64,000 nt of DNA from Paracoccus alkenifer. GTDB taxonomy: Bacteria; Pseudomonadota; Alphaproteobacteria; Rhodobacterales; Rhodobacteraceae. The translations under genes and the position numbers were made by a program. This document shows, in pieces, positions 54,502 to 63,461 of this stretch. The stretch's first letter is position 1, and each line of letters opens with the position of its first letter. The stretch covers positions 372,001 to 436,000 of the forward strand of contig NZ_FNXG01000002.1 of NCBI RefSeq assembly GCF_900108405.1. Reading direction: 5' to 3'. Under the pieces are notes generated by a model. The model searched no databases and was not told the origin of the DNA. It saw only the letters and a list, made by a program, of their open reading frames with translations.

Positions 54502-56280
54502 TCAGTTTGATGGGGCGGCAGCGGCGGGCGCGGGCATGTCAGAAGGGGGCGCTGGGGGCAGGGCGGTCCCCGGGGCATCTGGCGCGGAGTCGTCCGGGGC
54601 GGGGTCGTGCGCCGGGGCGGCGTCGGGCGCGATCATCGCCCCAAGCGCCTGCTGGGCTGCGACGAAACGCTGCGCCTGCGCGGTCCATTCCGCCATGGCG
54701 GGGCGTGCGGGTTCGGGCAGGGTGGCCAGCTCGTCCAGCGCCTGCGCAAAGGCGCCGCGCTGCACGGCGTCGCCCGCGCGCGACAGCACCGCATCCGCGT
54801 CCGTGCCCTCGCGCGGGGCGACCGAGCGGGCGCCGGTCTGGGCGCGCAGGAAATTGCCGATGGCGCGGCCGGCGCCCTGCGCGGGTTCGGCTGCCCGCGC
54901 GTCGCGCAGAGCGGCGCGGGCGGCGGGGGCAAATCCTGTGGCCAGCCCGTCTGGGCTGGGCAGATCTCCGGTCAGGGCGGGCGATGGCTCGACCCCGGCC
55001 TCGGCCAGTGCGCCCAGCGCCTGCTGGCGGGGGGCGCCGGTCTGCAACGCCTCGGCCAGCGCCACCGCGGCAGACGAGGCGCGGGCGCGGCGGGCGGCCT
55101 GTTCGGCGGCGGCCGCAAGTTCGTCCGCGCGCGATTCGGCCTGCGCCAGCCGCGCCTCGGCCTGTTCGGCGGCCGCGGTAATGCGGGCGGTCGCGGCCTC
55201 GGCGTCGGCGGCCAGCCGCTCAAGCGCGGCCGGATCGACCGAGGCGCGTCCGGCCAGCGATTCCAGCGTCGCGGCCTGTTCTTCAAGCCGCTGTTCTAGC
55301 GCGGAAACCTGCGTTTCGATCCCCGTCGGGGCGGCGGTTTCGGCCGGGTCGCGGGGTTGGGCGCGCAGTTCCTCGACCGCCTGATCCAGCGCGGCCAGAC
55401 GTTGTGCCTGCGCGGCCAGCGCGGTCTGGACCGATGGGTCGGCGCCCGTATCCGCGGGGGCTTGGGCCAGCAGCTGGGTCGCGGCCTCGGCCCCGGCCTG
55501 CCGGGCCTGTTCCAGCAGCGCGTCGCCGTCCACCGCCTGCGCAAGCCCCGCGTCGGCGGCGGTGGCCGCGGCCTCGGCTGCGGCCTGGCGCGCGGCGGCG
55601 ATGGCGCGCGATTCGATTTCGGCGCCACTGCGGGCAAATTCGTCCTGCACCGCGGCCGAAACCGCGTCAGATGCGGCGGCCCGCGCGGCCTCGGTCACGG
55701 CCGCAGGGTCCGCTGCGGGGGCCGAGGCCGCGGGCTGAAGCTGCGCCGGCAGCCGGGGGATGACGAACCACGCGGCCCCGGCCCCCAGCCCCGCGGCAAT
55801 GATGCCGCCCAGAACCATGGGCGCAAAACCGCCGCGCCCCGGGGCGGGTGCCGGGGGCGGTGCGGGCACGACAGGCGGGACCGGCGGCGCGGTCGGGGAT
55901 GCCGGCTGCGGCTGGAACGGCGGTTCCGGGTCGTGGCTCGGGGGCGTGTCGCCGTCTTTCCCGTCGCTGTCTTTCTCGTCGCCGTCTGACACGCCGCTGG
56001 CTTCGCTGCCGTTTTTCCTCTGCGCGACCGGCGGGACGCTGCTGCCCATCGCAGGCTCCAGCCGCAGCGGCGCGTCCTTTGCGGCGCTCGGGCGCGGGGC
56101 CATTGCGTCCAGCGTGCCGCCATCGCCGACCAGCGTCGATTCGATGGGGGGCGAGGGCTCGCGCGGTGCGGCGGCGGCATTGCGCCCGTCGCCTGTCGGG
56201 TGCGAGGGGACCAGCGTGCCCCGCGCGGCCGCAGTCGCCGGAGTTTCCGAAGTGGGGGCGGCGTCGGGGCGTTTGGTCAT
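54502..56280 (-). CDS. Mic60/mitofilin-like inner-membrane protein
   Basis: The 592-residue protein has an acidic Pro/Ala-rich N-terminus, one membrane helix (about 153-175; APMVLGGIIAAGLGAGAAWFVIP), a long Ala-rich coiled coil (about 190-420; AALDQAVEELRAQP, ALEQRLEEQAATLESL) and a C-terminal mitofilin-like region (NFLRAQTGARSVAPREG, ALDELATLPEPARPAMAEW). Its place between hemD and hemY matches the alphaproteobacterial Mic60 gene, whose product remodels inner membrane, including intracytoplasmic membranes in some species. Start at 56280. No photosynthesis genes are visible here. Confidence 0.85.
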   Translation of the reverse strand: MTKRPDAAPTSETPATAAARGTLVPSHPTGDGRNAAAAPREPSPPIESTLVGDGGTLDAMAPRPSAAKDAPLRLEPAMGSSVPPVAQRKNGSEASGVSDGDEKDSDGKDGDTPPSHDPEPPFQPQPASPTAPPVPPVVPAPPPAPAPGRGGFAPMVLGGIIAAGLGAGAAWFVIPRLPAQLQPAASAPAADPAAVTEAARAAASDAVSAAVQDEFARSGAEIESRAIAAARQAAAEAAATAADAGLAQAVDGDALLEQARQAGAEAATQLLAQAPADTGADPSVQTALAAQAQRLAALDQAVEELRAQPRDPAETAAPTGIETQVSALEQRLEEQAATLESLAGRASVDPAALERLAADAEAATARITAAAEQAEARLAQAESRADELAAAAEQAARRARASSAAVALAEALQTGAPRQQALGALAEAGVEPSPALTGDLPSPDGLATGFAPAARAALRDARAAEPAQGAGRAIGNFLRAQTGARSVAPREGTDADAVLSRAGDAVQRGAFAQALDELATLPEPARPAMAEWTAQAQRFVAAQQALGAMIAPDAAPAHDPAPDDSAPDAPGTALPPAPPSDMPAPAAAAPSN

Positions 56281-56408
56281 GGCGCGGCGAATCCTTGCAG
56301 TCCTTGGGGCTCAATCCGGGGGCGGGCCCGCGGCACGGTCTAAATCCTTGGCGAGTGGCGCCGCTTGCGGCGCGTTCGCGCCAAACCTAGACGGGCCGGT
56401 GGAACTGC

Positions 56409-57146
56409 TCAACCCGCCGCGATGTCGCTGCGTTCCACCGACGGCGGGGCCAGCGCGCGCAGCACGCCCTCGGCATCGGGGGTATCGGTCACGACGGCAG
56501 GCAGGGTGGGGCCGGGCCAGTGTGCGTCCCACGCGATGCGCGCGGCCTCGCTGATGGCGATCAGCCGCAGGGGCGGCAGCGGTCCCTTGGCGGAAATCGG
56601 CGCCACCGCCTGTGCCGCCAGCCGCGCCGAGCGGGGCGAGAACAGCGGCAGGATCACCGGCCCGTCCCCCGCCAGCAGCGCGCGGGCCTGCGCGGACAGC
56701 GGCAGCGCCTGCTGGTCATAGACCACCACCCCCGGCACCGGCAGCCTTGCCGCCAGATGCCTGCCATGCGCATGCAGCCAGCCTGGGCCAAGGTCGGAAA
56801 TCAGCGGGATCAGCCGCGCCGCATCCCCCGGGCCGGTGATGGCGTCATAACCGGCGGCGGCGGCGGCCTTGGCCGTCCTTGGCCCCACGCACCACGCCGG
56901 CCGCCCCCGCCCCGGCCCGGCAAACCGCACCCCGTTTTCCGAGGTGAACACCAGCCCCCGCGCCGCCTGCAACGCCGCCGCGTCATGGGGAACCGGCACG
57001 ATGCGCAGCATCGGCGAGATCAGCGCGCGCAGTCCCATGGGCGCGATCTGGGCGGCAAAGCGCTCGGCCGCCTCTTGCGGGCGGATCAACAGCACCACCG
57101 GGGCGGAATGGGGGGGCGCAGAATCGGGGGGCGCTGGCTCTTGCAT
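56409..57146 (-). CDS. hemD: Uroporphyrinogen-III synthase
   Basis: Closes and inverts ring D of hydroxymethylbilane in haem and corrin synthesis. The 245-residue, two-domain protein shows the weak HemD signature: [15 protein letters not shown] at the start, [43 protein letters not shown] and [12 protein letters not shown]. Sequence in this family is very variable; location before mic60 and hemY supports the call. ATG 57146 starts MQEPAP; a TTG 15 bases upstream is less likely. Divergent from tsaD over 62 bases. Confidence 0.9.
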   Translation of the reverse strand: MQEPAPPDSAPPHSAPVVLLIRPQEAAERFAAQIAPMGLRALISPMLRIVPVPHDAAALQAARGLVFTSENGVRFAGPGRGRPAWCVGPRTAKAAAAAGYDAITGPGDAARLIPLISDLGPGWLHAHGRHLAARLPVPGVVVYDQQALPLSAQARALLAGDGPVILPLFSPRSARLAAQAVAPISAKGPLPPLRLIAISEAARIAWDAHWPGPTLPAVVTDTPDAEGVLRALAPPSVERSDIAAG

Positions 57147-57208
57147 GGCGTTTCCTTGCAACCGGTGTTACCCCCCCGATAAGCCGCAGCAGACCCGTGA
57201 ATACAACC

Positions 57209-58273
57209 ATGACCCTGACCGTGCTTGGGATCGAAAGCAGTTGCGACGATACCGCCGCCGCTGTCGTGACCTCGGATCGGCGGGTGCTGTCGTCGGTCGT
57301 GGCGGGGCAGGCGGCGCTGCATGCGGATTTCGGGGGCGTGGTGCCGGAAATCGCCGCCCGTGCCCATGCCGAGCGGCTGGACCACTGTGTCGAGGCCGCG
57401 CTGGCGCAGGCCGGTGTCACCCTGCGCGATCTGGATGCGATTGCGGTGACGGCCGGGCCGGGGCTGATCGGGGGGGTCATGGCCGGGGTGATGCTGGCCA
57501 AGGGGCTGGCGGCCGGGACCGGGCTGCCGCTGGTCGGCGTGAACCATCTGGCCGGGCACGCGCTGACCCCGCGGCTGACCGAGGGCATCGGCTTTCCATA
57601 TCTGATGCTGCTGGTTTCGGGCGGGCATTGCCAGTTCCTGCTGGTCCGCGGGCCTGAGGATTTCACCCGACTGGGCGGCACCATCGACGACGCCCCGGGC
57701 GAGGCCTTCGACAAGGTGGCCAAGCTGCTGGGCCTGCCCCAGCCCGGCGGCCCGGCGGTGGAAACCGAGGCCGCGCGCGGCAATGCGGCGGCGGTGGCGC
57801 TGCCTCGGCCGCTGCTGGACCGCCCGGGCTGCGATCTCAGCTTTTCGGGGCTGAAAACCGCGGTGCTGCGGTTGCGCGATCAAGCGGTGGCGGCGGATGG
57901 CGGGCTGCGGATGGGTCTGCGCGCCGATATCTGCGCCGGGTTCCAGCAGGCAGTGGCCGAGGTGCTGGCCGAAAAGACTCGCCGCGCGCTGGCGCTGGCC
58001 GGGGTGCCGGTGCTGGCCGTCGCCGGCGGCGTCGCCGCGAATCGCGCTATCCGCGCCGCGCTGGAACAGGTGGCCGGGGCAGTGGGCGTGCGCTTTGTCG
58101 CGCCGCCGCTGGCGCTGTGCACCGACAACGCCGCGATGATCGCCTGGGCGGGGATCGAGCGCTTTCGCCTTGGCCATCGCGACGGCATGGATCTGGCCGC
58201 GCGGCCGCGCTGGCCGCTGGACGAACGCGCCGCGCCGATGCTGGGCGCCGGCAAGCGGGGGGCAAAAGCATGA
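57209..58273 (+). CDS. tsaD: tRNA N6-adenosine threonylcarbamoyltransferase
   Basis: Transfers threonylcarbamoyl to A37 of ANN-reading tRNAs, within the TsaB-TsaD-TsaE complex. The 354-residue ASKHA protein has [15 protein letters not shown] at the start, metal-binding [13 protein letters not shown] (two His region) and [32 protein letters not shown] and [15 protein letters not shown] 57209 is favoured over GTG 57197, which would add four residues. gpsA overlaps it by four bases. Confidence 0.97.
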   Translation: MTLTVLGIESSCDDTAAAVVTSDRRVLSSVVAGQAALHADFGGVVPEIAARAHAERLDHCVEAALAQAGVTLRDLDAIAVTAGPGLIGGVMAGVMLAKGLAAGTGLPLVGVNHLAGHALTPRLTEGIGFPYLMLLVSGGHCQFLLVRGPEDFTRLGGTIDDAPGEAFDKVAKLLGLPQPGGPAVETEAARGNAAAVALPRPLLDRPGCDLSFSGLKTAVLRLRDQAVAADGGLRMGLRADICAGFQQAVAEVLAEKTRRALALAGVPVLAVAGGVAANRAIRAALEQVAGAVGVRFVAPPLALCTDNAAMIAWAGIERFRLGHRDGMDLAARPRWPLDERAAPMLGAGKRGAKA

Positions 58274-59208
58274 GCGGGAATATCGCGATCCTGGGCGCGG
58301 GGGCATTCGGCACGGCGCTTGCGGTGGCGCTGTCGGCAAACGGGCCGGTGACGCTGTGGGGCCGGCGCATCGGCTGGAGCGGCGAAAACCCGGCTTTGCC
58401 CGGGGTGGCGCTGCCCGATGCGGTGACGGTGACCGAGACGTTGCCCGCGGCGGACATGATGCTGCTGGCGGTGCCGGCGCAGGCGCTGTCGGGGTTTCTG
58501 GCCGCCCATGCCGCGCAGCTGGACGGGCGTGCGCTGGTCAGCTGCGCCAAGGGCATCGACCTTGCCAGCGGGCAGTCGCCGGCGCGGATGATCGCCTCGG
58601 GCTGCCCGGGCGCGACGGTGGCGGTGCTGACCGGACCCAGCTTTGCCGCCGACATCGCCCGCGGCCTGCCCACGGCGCTGACGCTGGCCTGCGCGGATGC
58701 GGCGGCCGGGCACCGGCTGCAACATGCGCTGTCGACCGCGGTGCTGCGGCTTTACCGCACCACCGACGTGACCGGCGCCGAACTGGGCGGCGCGCTGAAG
58801 AACGTGATCGCCATCGCCGCGGGCGTCGCCATTGGCGCTGGCTTGGGCGATTCCGCCCGCGCCGCGATCATCAGCCGCGGGTTTGCCGAAATGACGCGCT
58901 TTGCTGTCCATCGCGGGGCCGAGGCCGAAACCCTGACCGGCCTGTCGGGCCTGGGCGATCTGGTGCTGACCGCGACATCCGAGGGATCGCGCAATTTCCG
59001 CTATGGGCTGGCGCTGGGGCGGGGCAAGGGTTTCGACCCCGCAATCACGGTCGAGGGCGCCGCCACCGCCCGCGCCGTCGCCGCCATCGCCACGGCCGAA
59101 TCGGTCGAGATGCCGATCTCGGCCCTGATCGCCGGGCTTGCCGAAGGACATATTGACGTTAAACAGGCAATGCGACTTTTGCTCGCACGTCCGCTCAAGG
59201 AGGAATGA
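58270..59208 (+). CDS. gpsA: Glycerol-3-phosphate dehydrogenase [NAD(P)+]
   Basis: Reduces dihydroxyacetone phosphate to sn-glycerol 3-phosphate for phospholipid synthesis. The 312-residue protein has N-terminal [10 protein letters not shown] (residues 8-17), [30 protein letters not shown], catalytic-Lys region [14 protein letters not shown], and [19 protein letters not shown]. Both ends overlap neighbours by four bases (tsaD and YciI). It is slightly shorter than E. coli GpsA, as usual in this group. Confidence 0.96.
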   Translation: MSGNIAILGAGAFGTALAVALSANGPVTLWGRRIGWSGENPALPGVALPDAVTVTETLPAADMMLLAVPAQALSGFLAAHAAQLDGRALVSCAKGIDLASGQSPARMIASGCPGATVAVLTGPSFAADIARGLPTALTLACADAAAGHRLQHALSTAVLRLYRTTDVTGAELGGALKNVIAIAAGVAIGAGLGDSARAAIISRGFAEMTRFAVHRGAEAETLTGLSGLGDLVLTATSEGSRNFRYGLALGRGKGFDPAITVEGAATARAVAAIATAESVEMPISALIAGLAEGHIDVKQAMRLLLARPLKEE

Positions 59209-59480
59209 TGCCGCTTTACGCCGTGATCTGCCGGGACAAGCCCGGTCGTGTCGATACCCGCGCCGCCACCCGCCCCGCGCATCTGGACTGGCTGGCCGCC
59301 CATGGCGGCGTGCAATTCGCCGGGCCGCTGATCGAAGAGGGCGCGCCCGCAGGCTCGCTGCTGGTGATCGAGGCCGGGGATCTGGCGGCGGCAAAAGCCT
59401 GGGTCGCGACCGACCCCTATGCGGCGGTGGATGTGTTCGCCTCGGTCGAGGTGATCGAGTGGAAAAAGGCCATCGGATGA
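59205..59480 (+). CDS. YciI-family protein
   Basis: The 91-residue, single alpha-beta YciI domain has [26 protein letters not shown] [18 protein letters not shown] and [17 protein letters not shown]. The family forms dimers with possible dehydrochlorinase-like or binding activity; the role of stand-alone copies is unknown. ATGATG start overlaps gpsA by four bases, and the EVE-domain gene overlaps its end. Confidence 0.92.
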   Translation: MMPLYAVICRDKPGRVDTRAATRPAHLDWLAAHGGVQFAGPLIEEGAPAGSLLVIEAGDLAAAKAWVATDPYAAVDVFASVEVIEWKKAIG

Positions 59481-59893
59481 GGCTGTGGCTGTTCAAATCC
59501 GAACCGGACGTGTTTTCCTGGGATGATCTGGTCGCCAAGGGTGCCGCCGGCGAGGAATGGGACGGGGTGCGCAGCTATCAGGCCCGCAACTTCATGCGCG
59601 AGATGCGGCTGGGCGACCGGGGTTTTTTCTATCATTCCAACATCGGCAAGGAAATCGTCGGCATCGTCGAGGTGATCGCCGAGGCGCACCCGGATTCGAC
59701 CGCCGCCGACCCGAAATGGGAATGCGTGGACGTGCGCGCAGTGGAAAAACTGCCGCAGGGGGTGTCGCTGGCCACCATCAAGGCGGATCCGCAATTCGCC
59801 GCGATGATGCTGGTGACGCATTCGCGGCTGTCGGTGCAGCCGGTGACGCAGGACGAATGGGACGCGGTGCTGGCGCTGTCGCGCGCTGCCTGA
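59477..59893 (+). CDS. EVE-domain protein
   Basis: The 138-residue protein is one EVE domain, a PUA-like fold proposed to bind modified bases: KSEPDVFSWDDL, WDGVRSYQARNFMREM, GDRGFFYHSNIGKEIVGIVEV and DPKWECVDVRAVEKL. The hydrophobic pocket WDGVR/YQARNF is typical. Start ATG 59477 overlaps YciI by four bases. Stand-alone EVE proteins of this type are common beside gpsA in Rhodobacterales. Confidence 0.93.
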   Translation: MRLWLFKSEPDVFSWDDLVAKGAAGEEWDGVRSYQARNFMREMRLGDRGFFYHSNIGKEIVGIVEVIAEAHPDSTAADPKWECVDVRAVEKLPQGVSLATIKADPQFAAMMLVTHSRLSVQPVTQDEWDAVLALSRAA

Positions 59894-59944
59894 GGAAACC
59901 TCGGGAGGTAGGGAAACACATGCGCGAATGGGAGGACTGACCGC

Positions 59945-60337
59945 ATGGAAATGATGATCGTGATCGCCGCCGCGATCCTTGCCTGGGTGATCGGCGCCAT
60001 CATCTATCGGCTGGCGGACGGGGTCTATGCCAGCGCCTCGGCGTTGCAGGTGCGCAATATCGGCGATCCGCGCGGGCGTCCGGTTGCGCCCTATCTGCTG
60101 GCCGGGGTCGGGCTGGTGGCGGTGTCGGCGATGATCCGGGTGCTGTTCCTGCGCGCCGGCATCGACGGGATGATCTCTGGCGCCGGCTGGGGGGCGCTGA
60201 TCGGCGCGGCGCTGGTCTCGCCCTGGCTGGTGATCGAGAACACCCACACCCCGCGACCGATGGTCACGACGCTGATCGACGCGGGCTTTGCGGTTGCCGC
60301 CTGCGCGGCGATCGGCGCGGTGATGGGGGCGGTCTGA
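59945..60337 (+). CDS. DUF1761-like membrane protein
   Basis: The 130-residue protein has four hydrophobic helices (MIVIAAAILAWVIGAIIY, YLLAGVGLVAVSAMI, GWGALIGAALVSPWL and IDAGFAVAACAAIGAVMGAV) and resembles DUF1761, of unknown function. GGAGG precedes ATG 59945. Six codons with their own Shine-Dalgarno lie just before it (59920-59940, MREWED). A dispersed repeat follows the stop. Confidence 0.78.
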   Translation: MEMMIVIAAAILAWVIGAIIYRLADGVYASASALQVRNIGDPRGRPVAPYLLAGVGLVAVSAMIRVLFLRAGIDGMISGAGWGALIGAALVSPWLVIENTHTPRPMVTTLIDAGFAVAACAAIGAVMGAV

Positions 60338-60363
60338 GCCGCCGGGATTGCGTCGCCGCCGGG

Positions 60364-60410
60364 GCGGGGGCCAGCCCCCGCACCCCCGGGATATTTGGAT
60401 GATGAAGAAA
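60364..60410 (+). terminator. Dispersed hairpin-ATATTT element, copy 6, at the DUF1761 3' end
   Basis: GCGGGGGC-CA-GCCCCCGC (60364-60381), then ACCCCCGGGATATTT and a GGATGATGAAGAAA tail, 26 bases past the stop and in the gene's orientation. It is the cleanest copy, identical in its core to copy 5. Confidence 0.75.
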
Positions 60411-60540
60411 CCCCGCGCTTTCGGCAGCGGGGCGGTGTTGAGCTTGTCTTAAGGGGCCGCCGGCGCGGGTGGGGCGGGCATGGGTCGCAGGGGCAGCGGG
60501 TTGCCCTGCGGTCCCCCGGCGCCTAAACGGGGCCAGTCCC

Positions 60541-62364
60541 ATGAGCCGGGAGGCAGGTTTGGCCCGTTCACCCTCGATTCTTGTCGATCGTCCCACCACG
60601 CGGCGGATCGGCGCGCTGAAGGCGTTGTGGCCTTTCATGCGGCCCTATCGGCTGCTGTTGCTGGCGGCGATGGCGGCGTTGCTGCTGACCGCGGGGGTCA
60701 GCCTGGTGCTGCCGGTCGCCGTGCGCCGGATCGTCGACGGCTTTGACGAGGGCGCGGGGCTGCTGGACCAGTATTTCCTGGCGGCGCTGGCGATTGCCGC
60801 GCTGCTGGCGGTGGGGACGGCGCTGCGCTATGCGCTGGTCACCCTGCTGGGCGAACGCGTGGTGGCCGACATCCGCCGCGCTGTTTTTGACCGGGTGATC
60901 GGCCTGTCGCCGGCGTTCTACGAGCGGGTGATGACCGGAGAGATCATCAGCCGCATCACCACCGACACCACGCTGATCCTGTCGGTGATCGGCAGTTCCG
61001 TATCGCTGGCGCTGCGCCAGACCGTGGTGGTGATCGGCGGCATGGTGATGCTGCTGTTCACCTCGGTCAAGCTGACCGGGCTGCTGTTGCTGCTGGTGCC
61101 GCTGGTGCTGGTGCCGATCATCGTGCTGGGCCGGCGGCTGCGGGTGCTGTCGCGTGAAAACCAGGACTGGATCGCCAATTCCTCGGGGGCGGCGTCCGAG
61201 CATCTGCTGGCGGCGCAGACCGTGCAGGCCTTTACCGCCGAGGAACCGGCGCGCCAAGGGTTCGGTCGGGTGACCGAGGCCGCCTATGTCTCGGCCCGGC
61301 GGCGTATCCGCATCCGGGCGCTGATGACCGCGGCGGTGATCTTTCTGATCTTTGCCGGGGTGGTGGGGGTGCTGTGGATCGGCGCCCGCGACGTGCGCGC
61401 CGGCACGATGACCGTGGGCGAGCTGGTGCAGTTCGTGATCTACGCGGTGCTGGTCGCCGGTTCCGCCGGGGCGCTGTCCGAGATCTGGGGCGAGCTGCAA
61501 CGCGCCGCCGGCGCCACCGAGCGTCTGGGCGAGCTGCTGGCGACCGAGGATACGCTGCGCGACCCCGCCCGGCCGGTGGCGCTGCCGCGCCCGGCCCGCG
61601 GCGGGATCGAATTCGCCGGCGTCAGCTTTCATTACCCCACGCGGCCCGATGTGTCCGCCCTGCGCGACGTGACGCTGGACATCCGCCCCGGCGAGACCGT
61701 GGCGCTGGTCGGGCCGTCAGGGTCGGGCAAGACCACGGTGGTGCAGCTGATCCAGCGGTTCTGGGATCCGGCCGAGGGGCATGTGGCCATCGACGGCATC
61801 GACCTGCGCGCCATGGCACGGGGTGATTTCCGCCGGGCCATCGCGCTGGTGCCGCAGGATCCGGTGATTTTCGCCACCACCGCGCGCGAGAACATCCGCT
61901 TTGGCCGCCCCGAGGCGAGCGATGCCGAGATCGAGGCCGCCGCCCGCGCCGCCAACGCGCATGAGTTCCTGATGTCGCTGCCGCAGGGCTATGATTCCCA
62001 GGTGGGCGAGCGCGGGGTGATGCTGTCGGGCGGTCAGAAACAGCGTATCGCCATTGCCCGCGCCATCCTGCGCGACGCGCCCATCCTGCTGCTGGACGAG
62101 GCCACCAGCGCGCTGGATGCGCAGTCTGAACGTCTGGTGCAGGACGCCATCGACGCGGTGGCCCAGGGGCGCACCACCATCATCGTGGCGCACCGGCTGG
62201 CGACGGTGAAAAAGGCCGACCGCATCGTGGTGCTGGACGAAGGCCGCGTCGTGCAGCAGGGCACCCATGACCAGCTGGTGGCGCAGGGCGGGCTATACGC
62301 GCGGCTGGCGCGGTTGCAGTTCACCGATGGCGCCGAGGTCGAGGCGGTGGCGGTCGACGCCTGA
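60541..62364 (+). CDS. ABC transporter, fused permease-ATPase (MsbA-like exporter)
   Basis: The 607-residue half-transporter has six membrane helices (about residues 35-320; ALWPFMRPYRLLLLAAM, LVLVPIIVLGRRLR), then the nucleotide-binding domain with Walker A GPSGSGKTT at 391-399, signature LSGGQKQ at 495-501, Walker B ILLLDE at 515-520 and IVAHRLAT. It probably works as a homodimer exporting lipid or a drug-like substrate. ATG 60541 gives MSREAGLARS; the frame before it is a shadow. A dispersed repeat follows the stop. Confidence 0.95.
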   Translation: MSREAGLARSPSILVDRPTTRRIGALKALWPFMRPYRLLLLAAMAALLLTAGVSLVLPVAVRRIVDGFDEGAGLLDQYFLAALAIAALLAVGTALRYALVTLLGERVVADIRRAVFDRVIGLSPAFYERVMTGEIISRITTDTTLILSVIGSSVSLALRQTVVVIGGMVMLLFTSVKLTGLLLLLVPLVLVPIIVLGRRLRVLSRENQDWIANSSGAASEHLLAAQTVQAFTAEEPARQGFGRVTEAAYVSARRRIRIRALMTAAVIFLIFAGVVGVLWIGARDVRAGTMTVGELVQFVIYAVLVAGSAGALSEIWGELQRAAGATERLGELLATEDTLRDPARPVALPRPARGGIEFAGVSFHYPTRPDVSALRDVTLDIRPGETVALVGPSGSGKTTVVQLIQRFWDPAEGHVAIDGIDLRAMARGDFRRAIALVPQDPVIFATTARENIRFGRPEASDAEIEAAARAANAHEFLMSLPQGYDSQVGERGVMLSGGQKQRIAIARAILRDAPILLLDEATSALDAQSERLVQDAIDAVAQGRTTIIVAHRLATVKKADRIVVLDEGRVVQQGTHDQLVAQGGLYARLARLQFTDGAEVEAVAVDA

Positions 62365-62411
62365 GGCGGTCGTGCCGGGGTTGGCGCGGCTGCGTGGGTT
62401 GCACCGTCGGA

Positions 62412-62465
62412 CGGGGGCTGTCTGCCCCCGCGCGGCCTGCGGCCGCTTCCCCCGAGGATATTTTT
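62412..62465 (+). terminator. Dispersed hairpin-ATATTT element, copy 7, at the ABC transporter 3' end
   Basis: CGGGGGC-TGTCT-GCCCCCG (62412-62430), second hairpin GCGGCC-TGC-GGCCGC (62432-62446), then CCCCCGAGGATATTTTT. It lies 48 bases past the stop, in the gene's orientation, with a longer T-run than the other copies. Confidence 0.75.
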
Positions 62466-62532
62466 GACCGCCCGAAGCCTGGAGGCCGGGCAGGGGAAAG
62501 CGGCGGCTTTTCCAGGGATGGTGCCGCGTCGT

Positions 62533-63333
62533 TCAGAAGCTGGGAAAGAAACTGCCGGCGGGCGAGAGGGTGAAGATCTCGCAGCCGTCGGCGGTGACGC
62601 CGATTGCGTGTTCGAATTGCGCCGACAGCGACTTGTCGCGGGTCACGGCGGTCCAGTCGTCGGCCAGCACCTTGGTTTCCGGGCGGCCGAGGTTGATCAT
62701 CGGCTCGATGGTGAAGAACATGCCTTCCTCCAGCAGCGGGCCTTTGCCGGGGCGGCCGAAATGCAGCACGTTCGGAGGCGCGTGGAACACCCGCCCGATG
62801 CCGTGGCCGCAGAAATCGCGCACCACGGACATGCGGTGGCCCTCGGCGTAGGTCTGGATGGCGTGGCCGATGTCGCCGAAAGTATGGCCGGGGCGCACGG
62901 CCTCGATCCCTTTCATCAGCGCGTCGTGGGTGACCTGCATCAGCCGTCGGGCTTTGACCGAAGGGCTGCCCGCCACATACATCCGGCTGGAATCGCCGAA
63001 CCAGCCGTCAAGGATCACCGTGACGTCGATGTTCAGGATGTCGCCGTCGGCCAGCCGCTTTTCGCCCGGAATCCCGTGGCAGACCACGTGGTTCACGCTG
63101 ATGCAGCTGGCGTGCTGATAGCCGCGATAGCCGATGGTGGCGCTGGTCACGCCCAGCTCTTCGACCCGGCGACGGATGAAATCGTCGATCTCGGCGGTGG
63201 TGGCGCCGGGGTGGACGTGTTCGCCCACCTCGTCGAGGATGCGCGCCGTCAACTGCCCGGCCGCGTGCATCCCGGCGAAATCCTCGGGGGCGTGAATGCG
63301 GATCCCCTCGCGGGTGACGCGGGCTTCGTTCAT
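62533..63333 (-). CDS. map: Methionine aminopeptidase, type I
   Basis: Removes the initiator Met from nascent proteins. The 266-residue pita-bread metalloprotease keeps the five ligands: NIDVTVILDGWFGDSSRM (both Asp), GHGIGRVFHAPPNV (His), FTIEPMINLG (Glu) and SAQFEHAIGVT (Glu). VVCHGIPGEKRLADGD also fits the family. Start at 63333 (MNEARVTREG). It is divergent from the CinA-like gene over 128 bases. Confidence 0.97.
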   Translation of the reverse strand: MNEARVTREGIRIHAPEDFAGMHAAGQLTARILDEVGEHVHPGATTAEIDDFIRRRVEELGVTSATIGYRGYQHASCISVNHVVCHGIPGEKRLADGDILNIDVTVILDGWFGDSSRMYVAGSPSVKARRLMQVTHDALMKGIEAVRPGHTFGDIGHAIQTYAEGHRMSVVRDFCGHGIGRVFHAPPNVLHFGRPGKGPLLEEGMFFTIEPMINLGRPETKVLADDWTAVTRDKSLSAQFEHAIGVTADGCEIFTLSPAGSFFPSF

Positions 63334-63461
63334 CGGGCGGTCCTTTCCTTTGCCGTCCCAGATAGACCCGGCGGCGCGGTTCTTCCAGCCCCCGACGCCG
63401 CGCGCGCCCTTGTCCCGGCCCGGCAGCCTGTCATTATGGCGCCGAAGCGAAGGGAACCCCG

